Assembly: GCA_965262505.1 (NCBI GenBank) | Contig: CBDHFM010000030.1 | Coordinates: 5,146,001-5,210,000, forward strand | Direction of reading: 5' to 3' | DNA length: 64,000 nt | Origin: JACPPO01 sp965262505 | Lineage (GTDB): Bacteria > Acidobacteriota > Vicinamibacteria > Vicinamibacterales > UBA2999 | Shown: positions 22,055 to 31,233 of the stretch, in pieces | How the letters are laid out: each line of letters starts with the position of its first letter | Position numbering within the stretch: the first letter of the stretch is position 1 | Notes under the pieces: model-generated | Told to the model about the DNA's origin: nothing | Databases searched by the model: none | The model's input: the letters and a program-made list of their open reading frames with translations, nothing else | Translations under genes and position numbers: made by a program

Positions 22055-23178
22055 CTGTCCGTCTCGAATTCGTTGTCAGGCCGCCACTGGGAGCTGGACC
22101 AGGTCCCGGCAGTGGGAGACCCAACGGACATTGTTCAGCTCGGCACGGGCCACCATGTGGCCGCCGGCGAAGGTCGACGGCGTGTGGCCCTTCAACGACG
22201 CGTGGCTGCGTACCTCGTTGTCGGAGGCCTGGAAGTCGGCAAGTGTCCGGTCAAGATCACGGGCATTCCAGAACAGTACATGGTCGAGAAATTCTCGCCG
22301 TGTCGTGCCGATCAGGCGCTCCACGAAGGGGTGTGACCGGGGCACATGAGGCTCGGTCTTGATTTCGTCGGTCTCCAGAATCCGCAGGTTCGCCGTCCAA
22401 CGGTGCGCCTCGAACAGCGGATCCTGATCGGTGCTGAGATGTCGCGGGGCGCCCCGACCCTGCATGGCGGCGTTGACCATGCGGCAGCGGTCGGCGCCAT
22501 TGACCGGACCGCAGTGCACGCCGACTCCGACGAGGCGGCGCGTGAATTGGTCCATGACCACGAGCACCCAGTCGCTCCGGAGCACGATGGACTCGCATCG
22601 AAAGAGGTCCACGCTCCACAGGCTGTCTGTCGTGTGGCCGATGAACGACAACCACGAGGGCCCGGTGCCGCCCGGGATGGGGCGATAGTGTGTCGACAGC
22701 ACGCGGTACACGACGTTCTTATCGATGTTGGCCCCGAACGTTCGCGAGATGATGCGCGCAATCCGTGGACAGCCGAACCGAGGAGTCCGCGACGTGAGCT
22801 CGACGATGGCCTGGATGAGTGCCTCGCTCGGCCCCTTCGGTCCGGGCTGCTTCGGGCACTCGCTCGACGAAAACAGTCGGCGGTACGTGCGACGCACCAA
22901 TGCCTGATGAAACGCCAGGAGCGTCGAGGGGCGTACGCCGATGGCGACCTTTCGGATCCGTCCTGGACTGAGGAAGAGTGACCCGAATCCGAACAGCAGC
23001 CGGTCATTCGCTGTCAGGTGCGGCGCCCGCTGGCGACGACGGCGCAAGACGATCAGCTGCTGCTTGAGCAGAAGATTCTCCGCGATCACCGCTCGCACGC
23101 CACCGCGGCCACACAGCGTCGCGGTCATGACGGCCAAGTGAAGCAGAGTGAGCAGGAGGTCCTTCATGTGCGAGACAG
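22055..23178 (-). mobile_element. Integrase-core insertion sequence (full copy)
   Basis: About 1.12 kb. The left boundary is defined by comparison with the partial copy at 33774-34231, because both start with CTGTCCGTCTCGAATTCG immediately after unrelated flanking DNA. The right boundary is inferred from a short imperfect repeat: the complement near 23178 reads CTGTCTCG. It follows IS630 copy B with a single base between. The family is uncertain (IS3/IS481-like, single orf). Confidence 0.75.
22076..23167 (-). CDS. Integrase-core (rve) transposase
   Basis: A 363-residue transposase with a retroviral-type integrase core. The core begins at about residue 185 ('DSLWSVDLFRCE', first Asp), with the second Asp in 'HLSTDQDPLF' and the Glu in 'FVERLIGTTRREFLDH'. 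The N-terminal half is basic with an 'AENLLLKQQLIVLRRR' segment, typical of IS whose transposase is annotated as 'integrase core domain-containing'. A partial copy at 33795-34231 shows about 94% identity by eye over the last 145 codons. One difference is 'FQASDNEVRSH' here against 'FQAYYNEVRSH' there, the latter being the usual motif, so this copy has begun to diverge. Confidence 0.9.
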   Translation of the reverse strand: MKDLLLTLLHLAVMTATLCGRGGVRAVIAENLLLKQQLIVLRRRRQRAPHLTANDRLLFGFGSLFLSPGRIRKVAIGVRPSTLLAFHQALVRRTYRRLFSSSECPKQPGPKGPSEALIQAIVELTSRTPRFGCPRIARIISRTFGANIDKNVVYRVLSTHYRPIPGGTGPSWLSFIGHTTDSLWSVDLFRCESIVLRSDWVLVVMDQFTRRLVGVGVHCGPVNGADRCRMVNAAMQGRGAPRHLSTDQDPLFEAHRWTANLRILETDEIKTEPHVPRSHPFVERLIGTTRREFLDHVLFWNARDLDRTLADFQASDNEVRSHASLKGHTPSTFAGGHMVARAELNNVRWVSHCRDLVQLPVAA

Positions 23179-23715
23179 CGTAGGCCAGACGTCAGGCGCC
23201 ACGCAACGTTGCCTCAAGCCTGGATTCAGCAAGAGAATTGGGAATTCGAGACGCACAGGCTCCGGTGCGACGGCGTGCTCGAGGGCGAGGTACGCCGAGC
23301 CTTCCTTGTGATGGATACCGCGGCGGGCGAGATCGTTGTTGTCAAATCGCTCGCTGGCGGCGTTCTTCCGCACGAGTGCTCCATCCCATGCGACGAGACG
23401 TGTTCGAGCGTCGATTAAGTTCCCGCCCTAGGAAATTCATCTCCCTTTTTTCCATGTAAATTATTTTCCCCTAATTTTCGACCATTGGTTCGGACTTCCT
23501 CGAAGTTCGGTCGCCGAGCACACGAGAACTCAGAAGACAATTCACACTGGCCGATCGGTTGCGGGCATTTTTTGCGGTGGCCGGGTCGTCGGCCAGATTT
23601 TGGGTGTGCCACCGAGCGCGGGCGGCGGTGATCGGGGTGATCCCGCCGTCCTAGGACCAGCGCGGCTGCTCGCGCCACTGCAGGGCCACGGCCGCATCGT
23701 AAGCAGCCCCTGCGG
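23179..23715. other. No recognisable gene; AT-rich patch
   Basis: About 540 bases between the IS and the recombinase gene. A possible 69-residue frame (23209-23418, plus) and an opposing one are unsupported by any family likeness. Bases 23430-23490 are unusually A/T-rich for this window (runs of T and A around TTTTTTCC and TAAATTATTTT) and may hold a promoter or an origin or attachment region for the neighbouring recombinase. Confidence 0.35.
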
Positions 23716-24675
23716 TCAGAGGAAGCGGGCGACGGCCCCGCGTTCGGCGCGGGCGCCGGCGGAGTAGTGGGCGACCATACGTGCTGTCTTCCACGCCCCG
23801 GCCAGCATCACCTCGGTCGTCGAAGCGCCACGCGCGGTGAGCTCGGAGGCGAGGCCGACGCGGCCACTGTGCGCGGTCAGCCGGGCGGCGATGCCAGCGG
23901 CCTTGGCCGCGGCCGTGAACCGGCGCCCGAGGCTCCGGGGCGTCAGGCCGCCGAAGATGCGGGCGGTGGGATCTACCTCGGCAGGCCGAAGGGTGAGAAC
24001 GGCGGCGGCGGCGCCGTTCTTGAGATAGCGCACGTCGGTGACGGTGCCCTCCTGGTCGGTCTTGGAGCGGCGCACCGTCACGAGCATCGCATCCTCGGTG
24101 GCGGCGGGCGCTATGTCGCGCCACTCGAGGGCGGCCGCTTCACTGCGGCGGAGTCCGCCCTGGAAGAGCACAGCGGCGAGGGCCTTGTCGAGCGCGCCGC
24201 GCCGGGCAGCGGTGGCGGAGGTTTCGAGGCCACGGCCGGTGCGGCGGGGACGGTCGGCGGTGGCGAGGATGGCGGCCAGGCCGTCGGCGGTCAGCGGCGC
24301 GGCCTGCCCCCGGCCCCGGTCGGCGCCGTCGCGCCGGAAGCCGGCCAGCACGCGCGCGGTCTGTGGCCCGCGGACCGTGGTCCCGGCCAGTGTGGCCCGG
24401 AAGGTGACGGCGGCGACCACGAGCGCGGCCGTGGCCGGCGCGCGGCCCTGCTCGAACAGCCACCCAAGGTAGGCGGCCACAGTGGCGTCAGTGGCAACTT
24501 CGGGGCCGCGCCACGCATCGAATTGCCGCAGCGCGCGGGCGTAGGCGTCGCGGGTGTTCGGGCTCAGGGAGTGGTCGGCGAGGCGCCGGGTGATCCGGGT
24601 AGCCCCGGCGACGGCCGCGGGCGGGATCTGAGCGAGGGTGTGGGCGGGAATTTCAGGCGTCATGTTATCACCCAT
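23716..24675 (-). CDS. Tyrosine recombinase/integrase (small type)
   Basis: A 319-residue site-specific recombinase. The N-terminal SAM-like DNA-binding domain ('LSPNTRDAYARALRQFDAW', about 37-55) precedes a catalytic domain. Its first Arg is in 'GGLRRSEAAALEW', the Lys in 'RSKTDQEG', the HxxR in 'AHSGRVG', the Trp in 'AGAWK' and the nucleophile Tyr in 'VAHYSAG'. All six catalytic positions are filled. An internal ATG four codons in (24663) is an equally good start. It lacks the arm-binding domain seen in the integrase at 32386, so it belongs to another class and perhaps another element. Confidence 0.9.
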   Translation of the reverse strand: MGDNMTPEIPAHTLAQIPPAAVAGATRITRRLADHSLSPNTRDAYARALRQFDAWRGPEVATDATVAAYLGWLFEQGRAPATAALVVAAVTFRATLAGTTVRGPQTARVLAGFRRDGADRGRGQAAPLTADGLAAILATADRPRRTGRGLETSATAARRGALDKALAAVLFQGGLRRSEAAALEWRDIAPAATEDAMLVTVRRSKTDQEGTVTDVRYLKNGAAAAVLTLRPAEVDPTARIFGGLTPRSLGRRFTAAAKAAGIAARLTAHSGRVGLASELTARGASTTEVMLAGAWKTARMVAHYSAGARAERGAVARFL

Positions 24676-24782
24676 AACTTCAATTATGGATCATGATATA
24701 CGGTCCGTCAATTCCCTCGGCGAGCACGCCACACACCGGGCTCGACTCACGCCCCCGCGCGCGGAAAACGAAAGGCTGACCA

Positions 24783-24870
24783 CCATGGGGTCGTGCGGAC
24801 TCGGATAGGTGGACGCAGCTCGTGGCAGCGCGGGAGGGCCCGGCCCGAACTCACGATCCCTCCCCGTGGG
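24783..24870 (+). repeat. Left copy of repeat flanking the zinc-ribbon gene
   Basis: Begins CCATGGGGTC and ends TCACGATCCCTCCCCGTGGG, 88 bases in total. The same two blocks, with one mismatch, recur 78 bases apart at 25509-25586. The intervening bases are only loosely alike. The rest of the 24676-25070 interval shows no gene. Function is unknown; it could be a duplicated leader or regulatory region. Confidence 0.5.
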
Positions 24871-25091
24871 TGCGGGGCATCGGGTGCAAAGCCGCTTCCC
24901 GCGGCATCGCCTCCAGTGGGCCGATCTTTTCCCACGTGCCCGTCCTCTCTGCGCAACGCCGATCATCGTGGTCGTGGCCATCCGGTGTCCTCCCCGAATA
25001 CGGAGGGTGAGGACCGGCACCAGACCACGCTGAGGGTGTCATGGGCGCCCCGTGACGGCCGGTCTACAATGTGAGAAGCGTAGGGAAGATC

Positions 25092-25463
25092 ATGCCCAGT
25101 GCACGTCCGACACCGTCCGTGCGGCCGACGGAGGCCCCCGTGTCGTCGCGGCGCGCGCCGACATCGCAGGCAGCCCGCCCCCCCTGCCAGGACCAGGGCT
25201 GCTCGGCCGCCGGCTACATCCCGGCCTATGACGGCGGCTTCTACTGCCCCCGGTGCTTCCACCGGCGCAGCGCTCTCTGGCGGCAGCAGAACCGGGCCGC
25301 TGGGCTCTGCGCGTGCGGCGCGGCCCCGACGCCGGACTACCAGACGTGTGCCCGCTGTCGCACGAAGAACAACCTCCGCGATTGGCACCGCCGGATGCGC
25401 CGTTGGTACGGCCCGCCGGTCAAGGGGGCGTACATCTACCGCACGACGTTTCCCGGGCGCTGA
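25092..25463 (+). CDS. Cysteine-rich zinc-ribbon protein, unknown function
   Basis: A 123-residue protein (an ATG at 25071 would add seven residues). I prefer 25092 because GGGA lies at normal spacing before it. The first 30 residues are Pro/Ser/Thr/Arg-rich and likely disordered. Residues about 35-100 hold paired cysteines: 'CQDQGC', 'YCPRC', 'CACG' and 'CARC', consistent with two zinc ribbons. The C-terminus is basic ('RDWHRRMRRWYG'). I recognise no named family. Small Zn-ribbon proteins of this type are common in phage and integrative elements and may bind nucleic acid. It lies divergently from the recombinase gene and between two copies of a repeat. Confidence 0.6.
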   Translation: MPSARPTPSVRPTEAPVSSRRAPTSQAARPPCQDQGCSAAGYIPAYDGGFYCPRCFHRRSALWRQQNRAAGLCACGAAPTPDYQTCARCRTKNNLRDWHRRMRRWYGPPVKGAYIYRTTFPGR

Positions 25464-25508
25464 TCGACCCCCGCTCATACCCCCACGCGTGAAATATGGG
25501 GCCGACTG

Positions 25509-25586
25509 CCATGGGGTCCCGATGCGTGGGCGCCTCACGCGCCCGCACGGGAGGCGTGGCGAGGGTTCACGACCCCTCCCCGTGGG
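25509..25586 (+). repeat. Right copy of repeat flanking the zinc-ribbon gene
   Basis: Starts CCATGGGGTC and ends TCACGACCCCTCCCCGTGGG, nearly identical to the end of the copy at 24783-24870. Between the blocks is a G+C-rich hairpin, GTGGGCG pairing with CGCCCGCAC. The 25464-25909 interval otherwise shows no gene. Confidence 0.5.
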
Positions 25587-25904
25587 CCGGCTCTGTGACC
25601 CCGGGGTCAGGAGGCTCGCCTGTCAGCGTCGATCCGGATACGTGCCGCCCGTGGTCTCGAGACGCCGCGCGCGATTCCCACGACCTGACACGATCCCGAC
25701 GCCTCCGTCGCCGCTGGAGGCCCGAGCGTGGTACCGGCAAGATGAAAAGGACTCTCCACCATGTTGCACGCGCCGTTGTCGTGTTTTCTTCGACCTCGTT
25801 CAGACTTGCGCGTGCAATGACGGGATGGCCTGTGGACGCTGCCGTCACGGTGGACCTGCAGACGCGCCCACCGGATCGTGCGTCGCGACGTCCACGCGGT
25901 GGCG

Positions 25905-26660
25905 GTCCCGGCACAATGCGAGTTGAAGCAGACGCCGTCGCGGAGCATGGCGCAGGCGATGTTGAGCAGACGGTCGGCCACTGAGCATAGGGAGCCAGGC
26001 GTGTCCGTGACCGCGCCTGGGCAGCGCCTGATACTTGGCGCGGCTGGCCGGATCGCGTTAGGTGGCGACGCGAGCTCAGTGATAGGCGGCGTCGCGCAGG
26101 CGGTCGTGAGCGGCCAGGCGGCGCACCACGAGCGGGCTCTTCCCTGCACGCCGGGTGACCGGCGCTACCCCGCAGCGGCAGCGCAGCGCGTGGTAGTTTC
26201 GCCGCCGCCGCGCGCCGCGTCTCTCGGCGAGCAGCGTGGCGAGCACGTCCGTCCCGATGCCGGGCAGAGACAGCAGGATGGTCGCGTCAGCCGGTGTGTT
26301 CGACGACGCTGGCTCGGCCTCCGCGGACGCGGTCAGGGCGTCGGCCGGCGCGGCCTCGGTGAGTTGCCGCACCAATCGGTCGAGGTGGCGGCACGCGTGA
26401 TCGAGTTGCCGGTTGACCAGGGCGAGGCGCTCGGTGACAAGCCGCCCATGCGCAATGGCGGCCTCGGCGGCGCCCGATGCGACCCTGACGGCGGGCGTCC
26501 GCAGTCGCCCGCATAGCATCGCGGCGTCGACCCGGCGGATGCGGTGCTGTGTCAACAGTTTGGTGAGCGTCGCCTCGCGCACGCCCTGCGCCGCCGCGAC
26601 GACGTCGTCGTCACCCGTATCGAGCAACTGCGGGTAGTTGCGCCAGAACTGCACGCGCAT
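25905..26660 (-). pseudogene. Decayed IS110-family transposase, C-terminal part
   Basis: The frame from 26660 encodes the coiled middle and the IS116/IS110/IS902 C-terminal domain ('LLSLPGIGTDVLATLLAE', then 'RCGVAPVTRRAGK'). It hits TGA at 26076-26078 and then TAA at 26058-26060. Beyond these stops the same frame still reads transposase-like sequence ('RDPASRAKYQAL'). The last segment ('SVADRLLNIACAMLRDG') is in another frame. Two nonsense mutations, one frameshift and loss of the N-terminal DEDD domain make it a fossil. It is unrelated in detail to the IS110 fragment at 2288. Confidence 0.85.
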
Positions 26661-26687
26661 CCGGTTCGCCGCAGCCCGCGGCGGTCT

Positions 26688-27026
26688 CTACCGGTGCGAA
26701 GGCAACTTCCACGTCTCGTCGGCGAACCAGTTCTCGATCTCCTGGCGGCTGAGATGCGGGTTTCGATGGACCTCCGTCTCCACCTTCTGCCTGATGTTGT
26801 GCAGGTGTACCCGTGCCATCATCGCGAGGGGCCCTCGTTTCCCCTCCGCTTGAAACTGCGTCGCCATCTGTGGGCTGTTGCTCGCCCAATGCTCCAACAG
26901 TTCCATCTCCTTCATCGACAGGCTTTCCTCGTCCAGCGTCGGGATCTCGTCCGGGTCGTTGCTTTCCAGTATCTGGATCCTCCTTAACGGCTCTTCTGCA
27001 ACTCTGTCCACGTAGACGGTCTCCAC
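26688..27026 (-). CDS. Uncharacterised small acidic protein
   Basis: A 112-residue frame with no family I recognise. It is rich in Glu and Met ('MKEMELLEHWAS') with a predicted helical central part and a conserved-looking C-terminal 'NPHLSRQEIENWFADETWKL'. That segment resembles the short helical region of proteins that bind or regulate other factors. There is no signal peptide. Its start overlaps the Sel1 gene by 43 bases, so it probably follows that gene in one transcript. A later start cannot be excluded. Confidence 0.5.
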   Translation of the reverse strand: METVYVDRVAEEPLRRIQILESNDPDEIPTLDEESLSMKEMELLEHWASNSPQMATQFQAEGKRGPLAMMARVHLHNIRQKVETEVHRNPHLSRQEIENWFADETWKLPSHR

Positions 27027-27481
27027 TCCGCCGCCAGACGGCGCGCGGTGTTGAGTTGATCAACCGACATTTCATCGGCCAGTAGATCGCGTGTCTTCTT
27101 GATCTCTTCGAACCGCTCCCCGGACATGCGTGATGCGGCTAGATTCAGCCATTTGTGCGCCTGGATGGGATTCTCTGGCACGCCCCGGCCTAACAGATAT
27201 GCGGCCCCGAGTTGGAACTGGGCCTCTGCATGGCCCTGCTCGGCCGCGAGGCGATACCACTCTACGGACGTTGGGTAGTCCTGCGGGACGACGCCCCACC
27301 CAATGCGGTACGCCGTCCCTATGGCATTCTGTGCATTGGGATCACCGCCCGTGGCCTCCGCGAGGCCTGTGGCGTAAACCTCTCGCGTTAGCGGCGGGAG
27401 AGGATCTGGTTCCTGCGCGGCGGCGAGCGCCGCGAGGCTCCAAATCGCTAGCGCGAGCAAGACGCGATCACGATGCGGCAC
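26984..27481 (-). CDS. Secreted Sel1-repeat protein
   Basis: A 165-residue protein if begun at GTG 27481; a start at 27553 would add 24 residues before the signal peptide. The N-terminus is a clear signal peptide ('VLLALAIWSLAALAAAQ'). Two Sel1-like (TPR-related) repeats follow: 'NAQNAIGTAYRIGWGVVPQDYPTSVEWYRLAAEQGH' (shown here only as a span, about residues 50-85) and 'AEAQFQLGAAYLLGRGVPEN'. Such repeats mediate protein contacts. The C-terminus is a charged helix. It is a periplasmic adaptor of unknown partner, and its presence amid replication genes of an integrative element is unexplained. Confidence 0.75.
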   Translation of the reverse strand: MPHRDRVLLALAIWSLAALAAAQEPDPLPPLTREVYATGLAEATGGDPNAQNAIGTAYRIGWGVVPQDYPTSVEWYRLAAEQGHAEAQFQLGAAYLLGRGVPENPIQAHKWLNLAASRMSGERFEEIKKTRDLLADEMSVDQLNTARRLAAEWRPSTWTELQKSR

Positions 27482-27674
27482 TGGTGTACGCCTGGCGCGT
27501 GTGTCCCGCACGACCTGGAATGGTCGCCGGGCCTGTCGCCAAACAAACCGCACGTGTACATGCAGATTCCCGCCTATTCCCCTGGATGGGGTGTTCTATT
27601 CAGCGGGCGACCCGACGTTAGGCCACGCGCAGTTTGTTTGGCGAGATGGAGTGTATCAAACCGATCGGGACCGG

Positions 27675-29606
27675 TCACCGCTTGCTCCTCCAGTCTGCAG
27701 AATTCGGCGGGATCTTTGTGTCCGCTGCGTCCGCAAGGGTCCGCGCGCCCGTTCCACTCGTATTCGGGAGGCTTTCGGAACTGTGCTGACCGTCCGCACC
27801 AGGCCTGGTTGCGTCCGCAGGGCGCTCGACCGTCCGCGGGATCGCCCACTCATCCGCCCCTGCCACCACAGACATCGGCGATGCTGCGGACGGTGCAGAC
27901 GGTGCGGACGTAGATGGCACCGACTGATCTGGACTAGTCGCAATTGTCATGAGGCGCGTACGGTTACGGCCCATCTTCTGGTCGAAGTCGATGTAGATCC
28001 CCACTGTCCGGAGGAAGGTTGCGACACGCCGCAGGCGACCAGACAGCGCACGGGGGGTGGACGGCCAGGTTTTTCCGTTCGTGACAGCATCGCTGGCCTG
28101 TGCACAGAGGCAGGTCAAGAGGTCGGACGCCGTCCCAGACCATTCGGCTTCGTCGGCCATCCAGGCACGGAGTGTCGACGCCACGGGATCCGCCTCAATG
28201 ACACTGTCCATCGTCTGCGCCCGATTTCCCGTGTAGGCGGCCATGAAGGTTCCAGGTGACCAGACCGCGGTCTCACACGCGGTCGCCCAGTGGGCGAAGT
28301 CGGCCATGCGGGGGTGGCTATTGAGCTTGGTCGTGGGGAGTTCGCGAAGCCCGTGGACCAAGCAATTGAGTAGCGCGCCCAGAATCTTTGGGCAGTCCTG
28401 CTGGAACGCCCGCCAGAGCTCGACTTCGGTCCGACGAGACGCCTCCGGAATGGGCTGGAGCTGCAGGAACAGGCCCCGGTCCGCCAAATCGGGCCTCGTG
28501 ACGATGTCCTCGATGCCGTTCAGGATCACGGGGCGGGTGGCGTCGAAGATCACTTCGTCCTGGTCAGTGTAGAGCTGGCGGACGGCGAAGCCACCCCCGG
28601 TGGCCAGGCGGCAGAGGGTATCGGAGATCCCGCTCGGAAGGCCGGAGACGTTATCGAACGTCAACAGATGACTGTTCGTGGCCGCGATGAACAAGTCGCG
28701 GTCTTCGCGCGGCAAGGCCCGAAGCGGCGCCGCGTTTGGGTCAAGGAGGGCGCGGAGGATCTTCGAGAATGTCGACTTTGCGGAGCCCTGCTCACCGGAG
28801 AGGACTAAGACCGGATACGGGCCGTGGGGCCGCAGCACGGCGAGCATCCACGAAACGACCAGCACAAAATCGGCATCGGTCTGAACGTTGAGGTAGGGCC
28901 GTAGGAGCGCGATTGAGCCTCCCGGATCAGGCGTGGGTAGCGGCTGCATGGCCGCCGCGCGGCGAAAACGCACAGGCGGGCAGTCCACGATCCGCCAGCC
29001 GGCGCGAGCGATCTCCACGGCGCGCCAGGCGGCGTCGGCGAGGTCGAGATAGAGTCGGTCGTCCAGGCCGGCCACGCGCACGTGGATGTCCCGTTCGTCG
29101 GCGTCGAAGTGCGCTTTAGCATCCACGACGTTGAGCGCCGACTGCAGGGCCTCAGAGTTCGGCGCGCCGTGGGTGGCGCCGAAGAACGCCCGCGTCAGCC
29201 ACAGGCGGAATCCCTTCCGGCGAATCGGCCACGTCTCACGATGCCCGGTGACGTCGAGGTCCGCGTAGCCTGTGCCATCGGCTGTATGAAACAGCTCCGC
29301 CCGACTCGCGAGTTCGATCAGCGTGTCCGTCTGCTTCGGCTGGCGGTCGGATGTCTCTCCGCCCGCGTCGGCGATGGCCTTATCGAGCCCCGTCATCCGC
29401 ACGCCGACATTCTTGAGTTGCGCGCGCAACTTCTCGAAGGCCCGGGGATCCTTACGTTGCAGATCGGCCAAGGCTGCAACCACGTCCGGCGCCAACGGGG
29501 CACCGGGATCCGTGGTGGCTCGATAGACCAGATTATCCAGAGTGTCGGGCACCGATGCTGCCTGCGCGACGGCTGCTGTGATGCGCTGCGTGCCGGCGTC
29601 TGTCAT
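27675..29606 (-). CDS. Phage/plasmid-type replication ATPase (D5-like)
   Basis: A 643-residue protein whose middle carries a P-loop 'LSGEQGSAKSTFSK' (about residues 268-281), followed by 'LLTFDNVSGLP' (Walker B-like) and an 'RPVILNGIED' segment. This resembles the superfamily-3/D5-type helicase ATPases of mobile elements. The C-terminal 100 residues are Ser/Ala/Pro-rich and likely disordered. The start overlaps the primase stop by ATGA, so primase and ATPase form a replication pair, as in P4-like satellites and integrative elements. It probably serves element replication; a regulatory role is not excluded. Confidence 0.8.
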   Translation of the reverse strand: MTDAGTQRITAAVAQAASVPDTLDNLVYRATTDPGAPLAPDVVAALADLQRKDPRAFEKLRAQLKNVGVRMTGLDKAIADAGGETSDRQPKQTDTLIELASRAELFHTADGTGYADLDVTGHRETWPIRRKGFRLWLTRAFFGATHGAPNSEALQSALNVVDAKAHFDADERDIHVRVAGLDDRLYLDLADAAWRAVEIARAGWRIVDCPPVRFRRAAAMQPLPTPDPGGSIALLRPYLNVQTDADFVLVVSWMLAVLRPHGPYPVLVLSGEQGSAKSTFSKILRALLDPNAAPLRALPREDRDLFIAATNSHLLTFDNVSGLPSGISDTLCRLATGGGFAVRQLYTDQDEVIFDATRPVILNGIEDIVTRPDLADRGLFLQLQPIPEASRRTEVELWRAFQQDCPKILGALLNCLVHGLRELPTTKLNSHPRMADFAHWATACETAVWSPGTFMAAYTGNRAQTMDSVIEADPVASTLRAWMADEAEWSGTASDLLTCLCAQASDAVTNGKTWPSTPRALSGRLRRVATFLRTVGIYIDFDQKMGRNRTRLMTIATSPDQSVPSTSAPSAPSAASPMSVVAGADEWAIPRTVERPADATRPGADGQHSSESLPNTSGTGARTLADAADTKIPPNSADWRSKR

Positions 29607-30499
29607 GCCAGCACCTCCTCATCCTCAGCCGTGCGCCCGAGCAGCACGTCATTGAAGTCCAGCCCGGTTGGCGGCCGAGCGATCCGCACGTCGCGTCCTT
29701 GACGGCGCCACCGCCGACCCGCCGCCAGTGCCGCCGCTTCACCCGGGGGATCGGCATCGGCGAGCACGACGACGGTGCAGATGTGTTCCGGCAGGTCCAG
29801 CGACCGGAGACCGGCCGCCGAGAGCGCGGCCCACGCCGGACGCCCGGTCGCCTGCATGACGGCCAGGCAGGTTTCGAGGCCCTCCCCGACCAGCACGTCA
29901 TCCGTGGCCGCGGCTAAGCGCACCGCCCCACCGCCGCAGGGGCCAAGCATCATCTTCTGTGGGGAAACGGTGGCCTTGGCCCCGCCGTCTCGCGTCAAGA
30001 ACGTGCGGTGAATGCCAACCGCGTCATCGTCACGCCCGCGCGTCACGAGCGCGACTATGCCCGGCCAGACCCCGCCCGTGGGATGGTGCAGGCGCGGTTG
30101 GAAAGCGAGCACCCGTGGTGGCGGCAGCGTGATGCCTCGGGCCCGAAGGTAGGTTCCGACGAGGGTGCCGGCGGCAGGCTCGCTCTGGTGCCAGATCGCC
30201 ATCGCGGCCTTGAGGCGCGCTTGGTTCCGTGCAGGCTCGCGCTCACTGGGTATCCGGGAAGGGGCTGGGACCTGCGCCAGCGGTCGCCCAGAGACACCCG
30301 GCCAGAGGCGACGGGCTGTCAGCGCATCAATGACCGCATGCTGCGAGCAGCCAGCGTGGCAGCGCACCAATATCGTGCCGTCATCGGTCTCGCGGATGGC
30401 GAGGCTGGGCACGCGATCGTCATGGGCGGGACAGCGGGCCATCCAGGCAGATCCCGCGCGGCGCCCACCTAAGGCATGAGCCATCATCTCAGCGGTCAC
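29603..30499 (-). CDS. CHC2 zinc-finger/Toprim primase
   Basis: A 298-residue primase-like protein. The N-terminal zinc finger is visible as 'ARCPAHDD' with 'VRCHAGCSQ' (about residues 20-55). The Toprim domain comes later: 'DVLVGEGLETCLAVM' (conserved Glu, about 200-215) and 'TVVVLADADPPG' (DxD, about 240). A central region ('GIHRTFLTRDGGAKA') matches the DUF7146-type virulence-associated primase fold. It would make primers for the partner ATPase/helicase encoded next with a four-base overlap. Length is typical for the class. Confidence 0.88.
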   Translation of the reverse strand: MTAEMMAHALGGRRAGSAWMARCPAHDDRVPSLAIRETDDGTILVRCHAGCSQHAVIDALTARRLWPGVSGRPLAQVPAPSRIPSEREPARNQARLKAAMAIWHQSEPAAGTLVGTYLRARGITLPPPRVLAFQPRLHHPTGGVWPGIVALVTRGRDDDAVGIHRTFLTRDGGAKATVSPQKMMLGPCGGGAVRLAAATDDVLVGEGLETCLAVMQATGRPAWAALSAAGLRSLDLPEHICTVVVLADADPPGEAAALAAGRRWRRQGRDVRIARPPTGLDFNDVLLGRTAEDEEVLA

Positions 30500-30963
30500 G
30501 GATCACCCCCAAACCGTGCTGACGTCTGACGGGTGGTCCCGTGCGCCCGCGGGCGATACCCAAGACGACGTCGGCCATCTGTCGTGCCCTGGAGGAAGGA
30601 CGCCAAGCCCAGGGTCCGCGCGAGCCAGCCCTCGTCGTGCAGAGCCGTAGGCGCCACTCTGGGAGATCGTCGGTCACGCCGTCCGCGAGGGCGGGACGGG
30701 GCGGCTGCGCCCGGTCGGTCGCCACCGGCCATCGCGCGTGTCCGTCGAGCCTCGCGCCACCGCTCGTCGTCCGGCACGGCTCGCGAATGGGTCCAGCCTG
30801 CCGCGCGCCTTGTCGCACCTGGCCAGTCTCCGCGCACGCTGCGTGTGGCACGGCCCCCCGTACAGGGAATGCAACCGCGGTCACCGCGTCACGGCGGGGC
30901 ATCGTGGCGAGTCGATGCATAGGGTGCCGTAGAAGCCCGGGGCATTGCACAGCCATGCGCGCA
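30500..30963. other. No recognisable gene
   Basis: About 460 very GC-rich bases between the primase and alpA genes. Frames are open on both strands simply because of base composition, and none shows a family signature or a convincing ribosome binding site. It may contain the promoter of the primase-ATPase operon. Confidence 0.35.
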
Positions 30964-31233
30964 CTACTGACCACTGGATGCCGTCCGGCGGCGGACTTCC
31001 AGACGTGCCACCAGGGCACGTAGTTCCCCGTCGGGCTGGCCAGCGATCCGTGCGGCGTTCAGCGCCGCCACTTCACCAGCGGGCCAGCCCACGGCGCGCA
31101 CCCCCAGGCGCACCGGCTTCGGCCACAGCCCCTGGGCGATGCGGAGATAGAGAGTGGAACGCGAATAGCCGGTTTCGGTCTGGACGCGTGGGCGTCTCCA
31201 GATCGTCAGTGCGGCTCGGTCGTCCTGCGCCAT
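30964..31233 (-). CDS. AlpA-family phage regulatory protein
   Basis: An 89-residue winged-helix protein with 'RVQTETGYSRSTLYLRIAQ', then 'LWPKPVRLGVRAVGWPAGEV', the diagnostic AlpA/excisionase-like helix-turn-helix and wing. I chose ATG 31233 rather than 31284 because the additional residues do not match the family. AlpA proteins activate excision or transcription of P4-like integrative elements. Its place between the integrase and the primase genes, all on one strand, is the standard layout of such an element. Confidence 0.85.
   Translation of the reverse strand: MAQDDRAALTIWRRPRVQTETGYSRSTLYLRIAQGLWPKPVRLGVRAVGWPAGEVAALNAARIAGQPDGELRALVARLEVRRRTASSGQ

Noticed and set aside
24676..25600. 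CRISPR array or retron in the recombinase/zinc-ribbon interval
   Set aside because: Only two copies of a long repeat exist, without regular spacers, and no Cas or reverse transcriptase gene is in the window.
30489..31019. 176-codon minus-strand frame between primase and alpA
   Set aside because: Composition-driven open frame with competing frames on both strands and no family signal.
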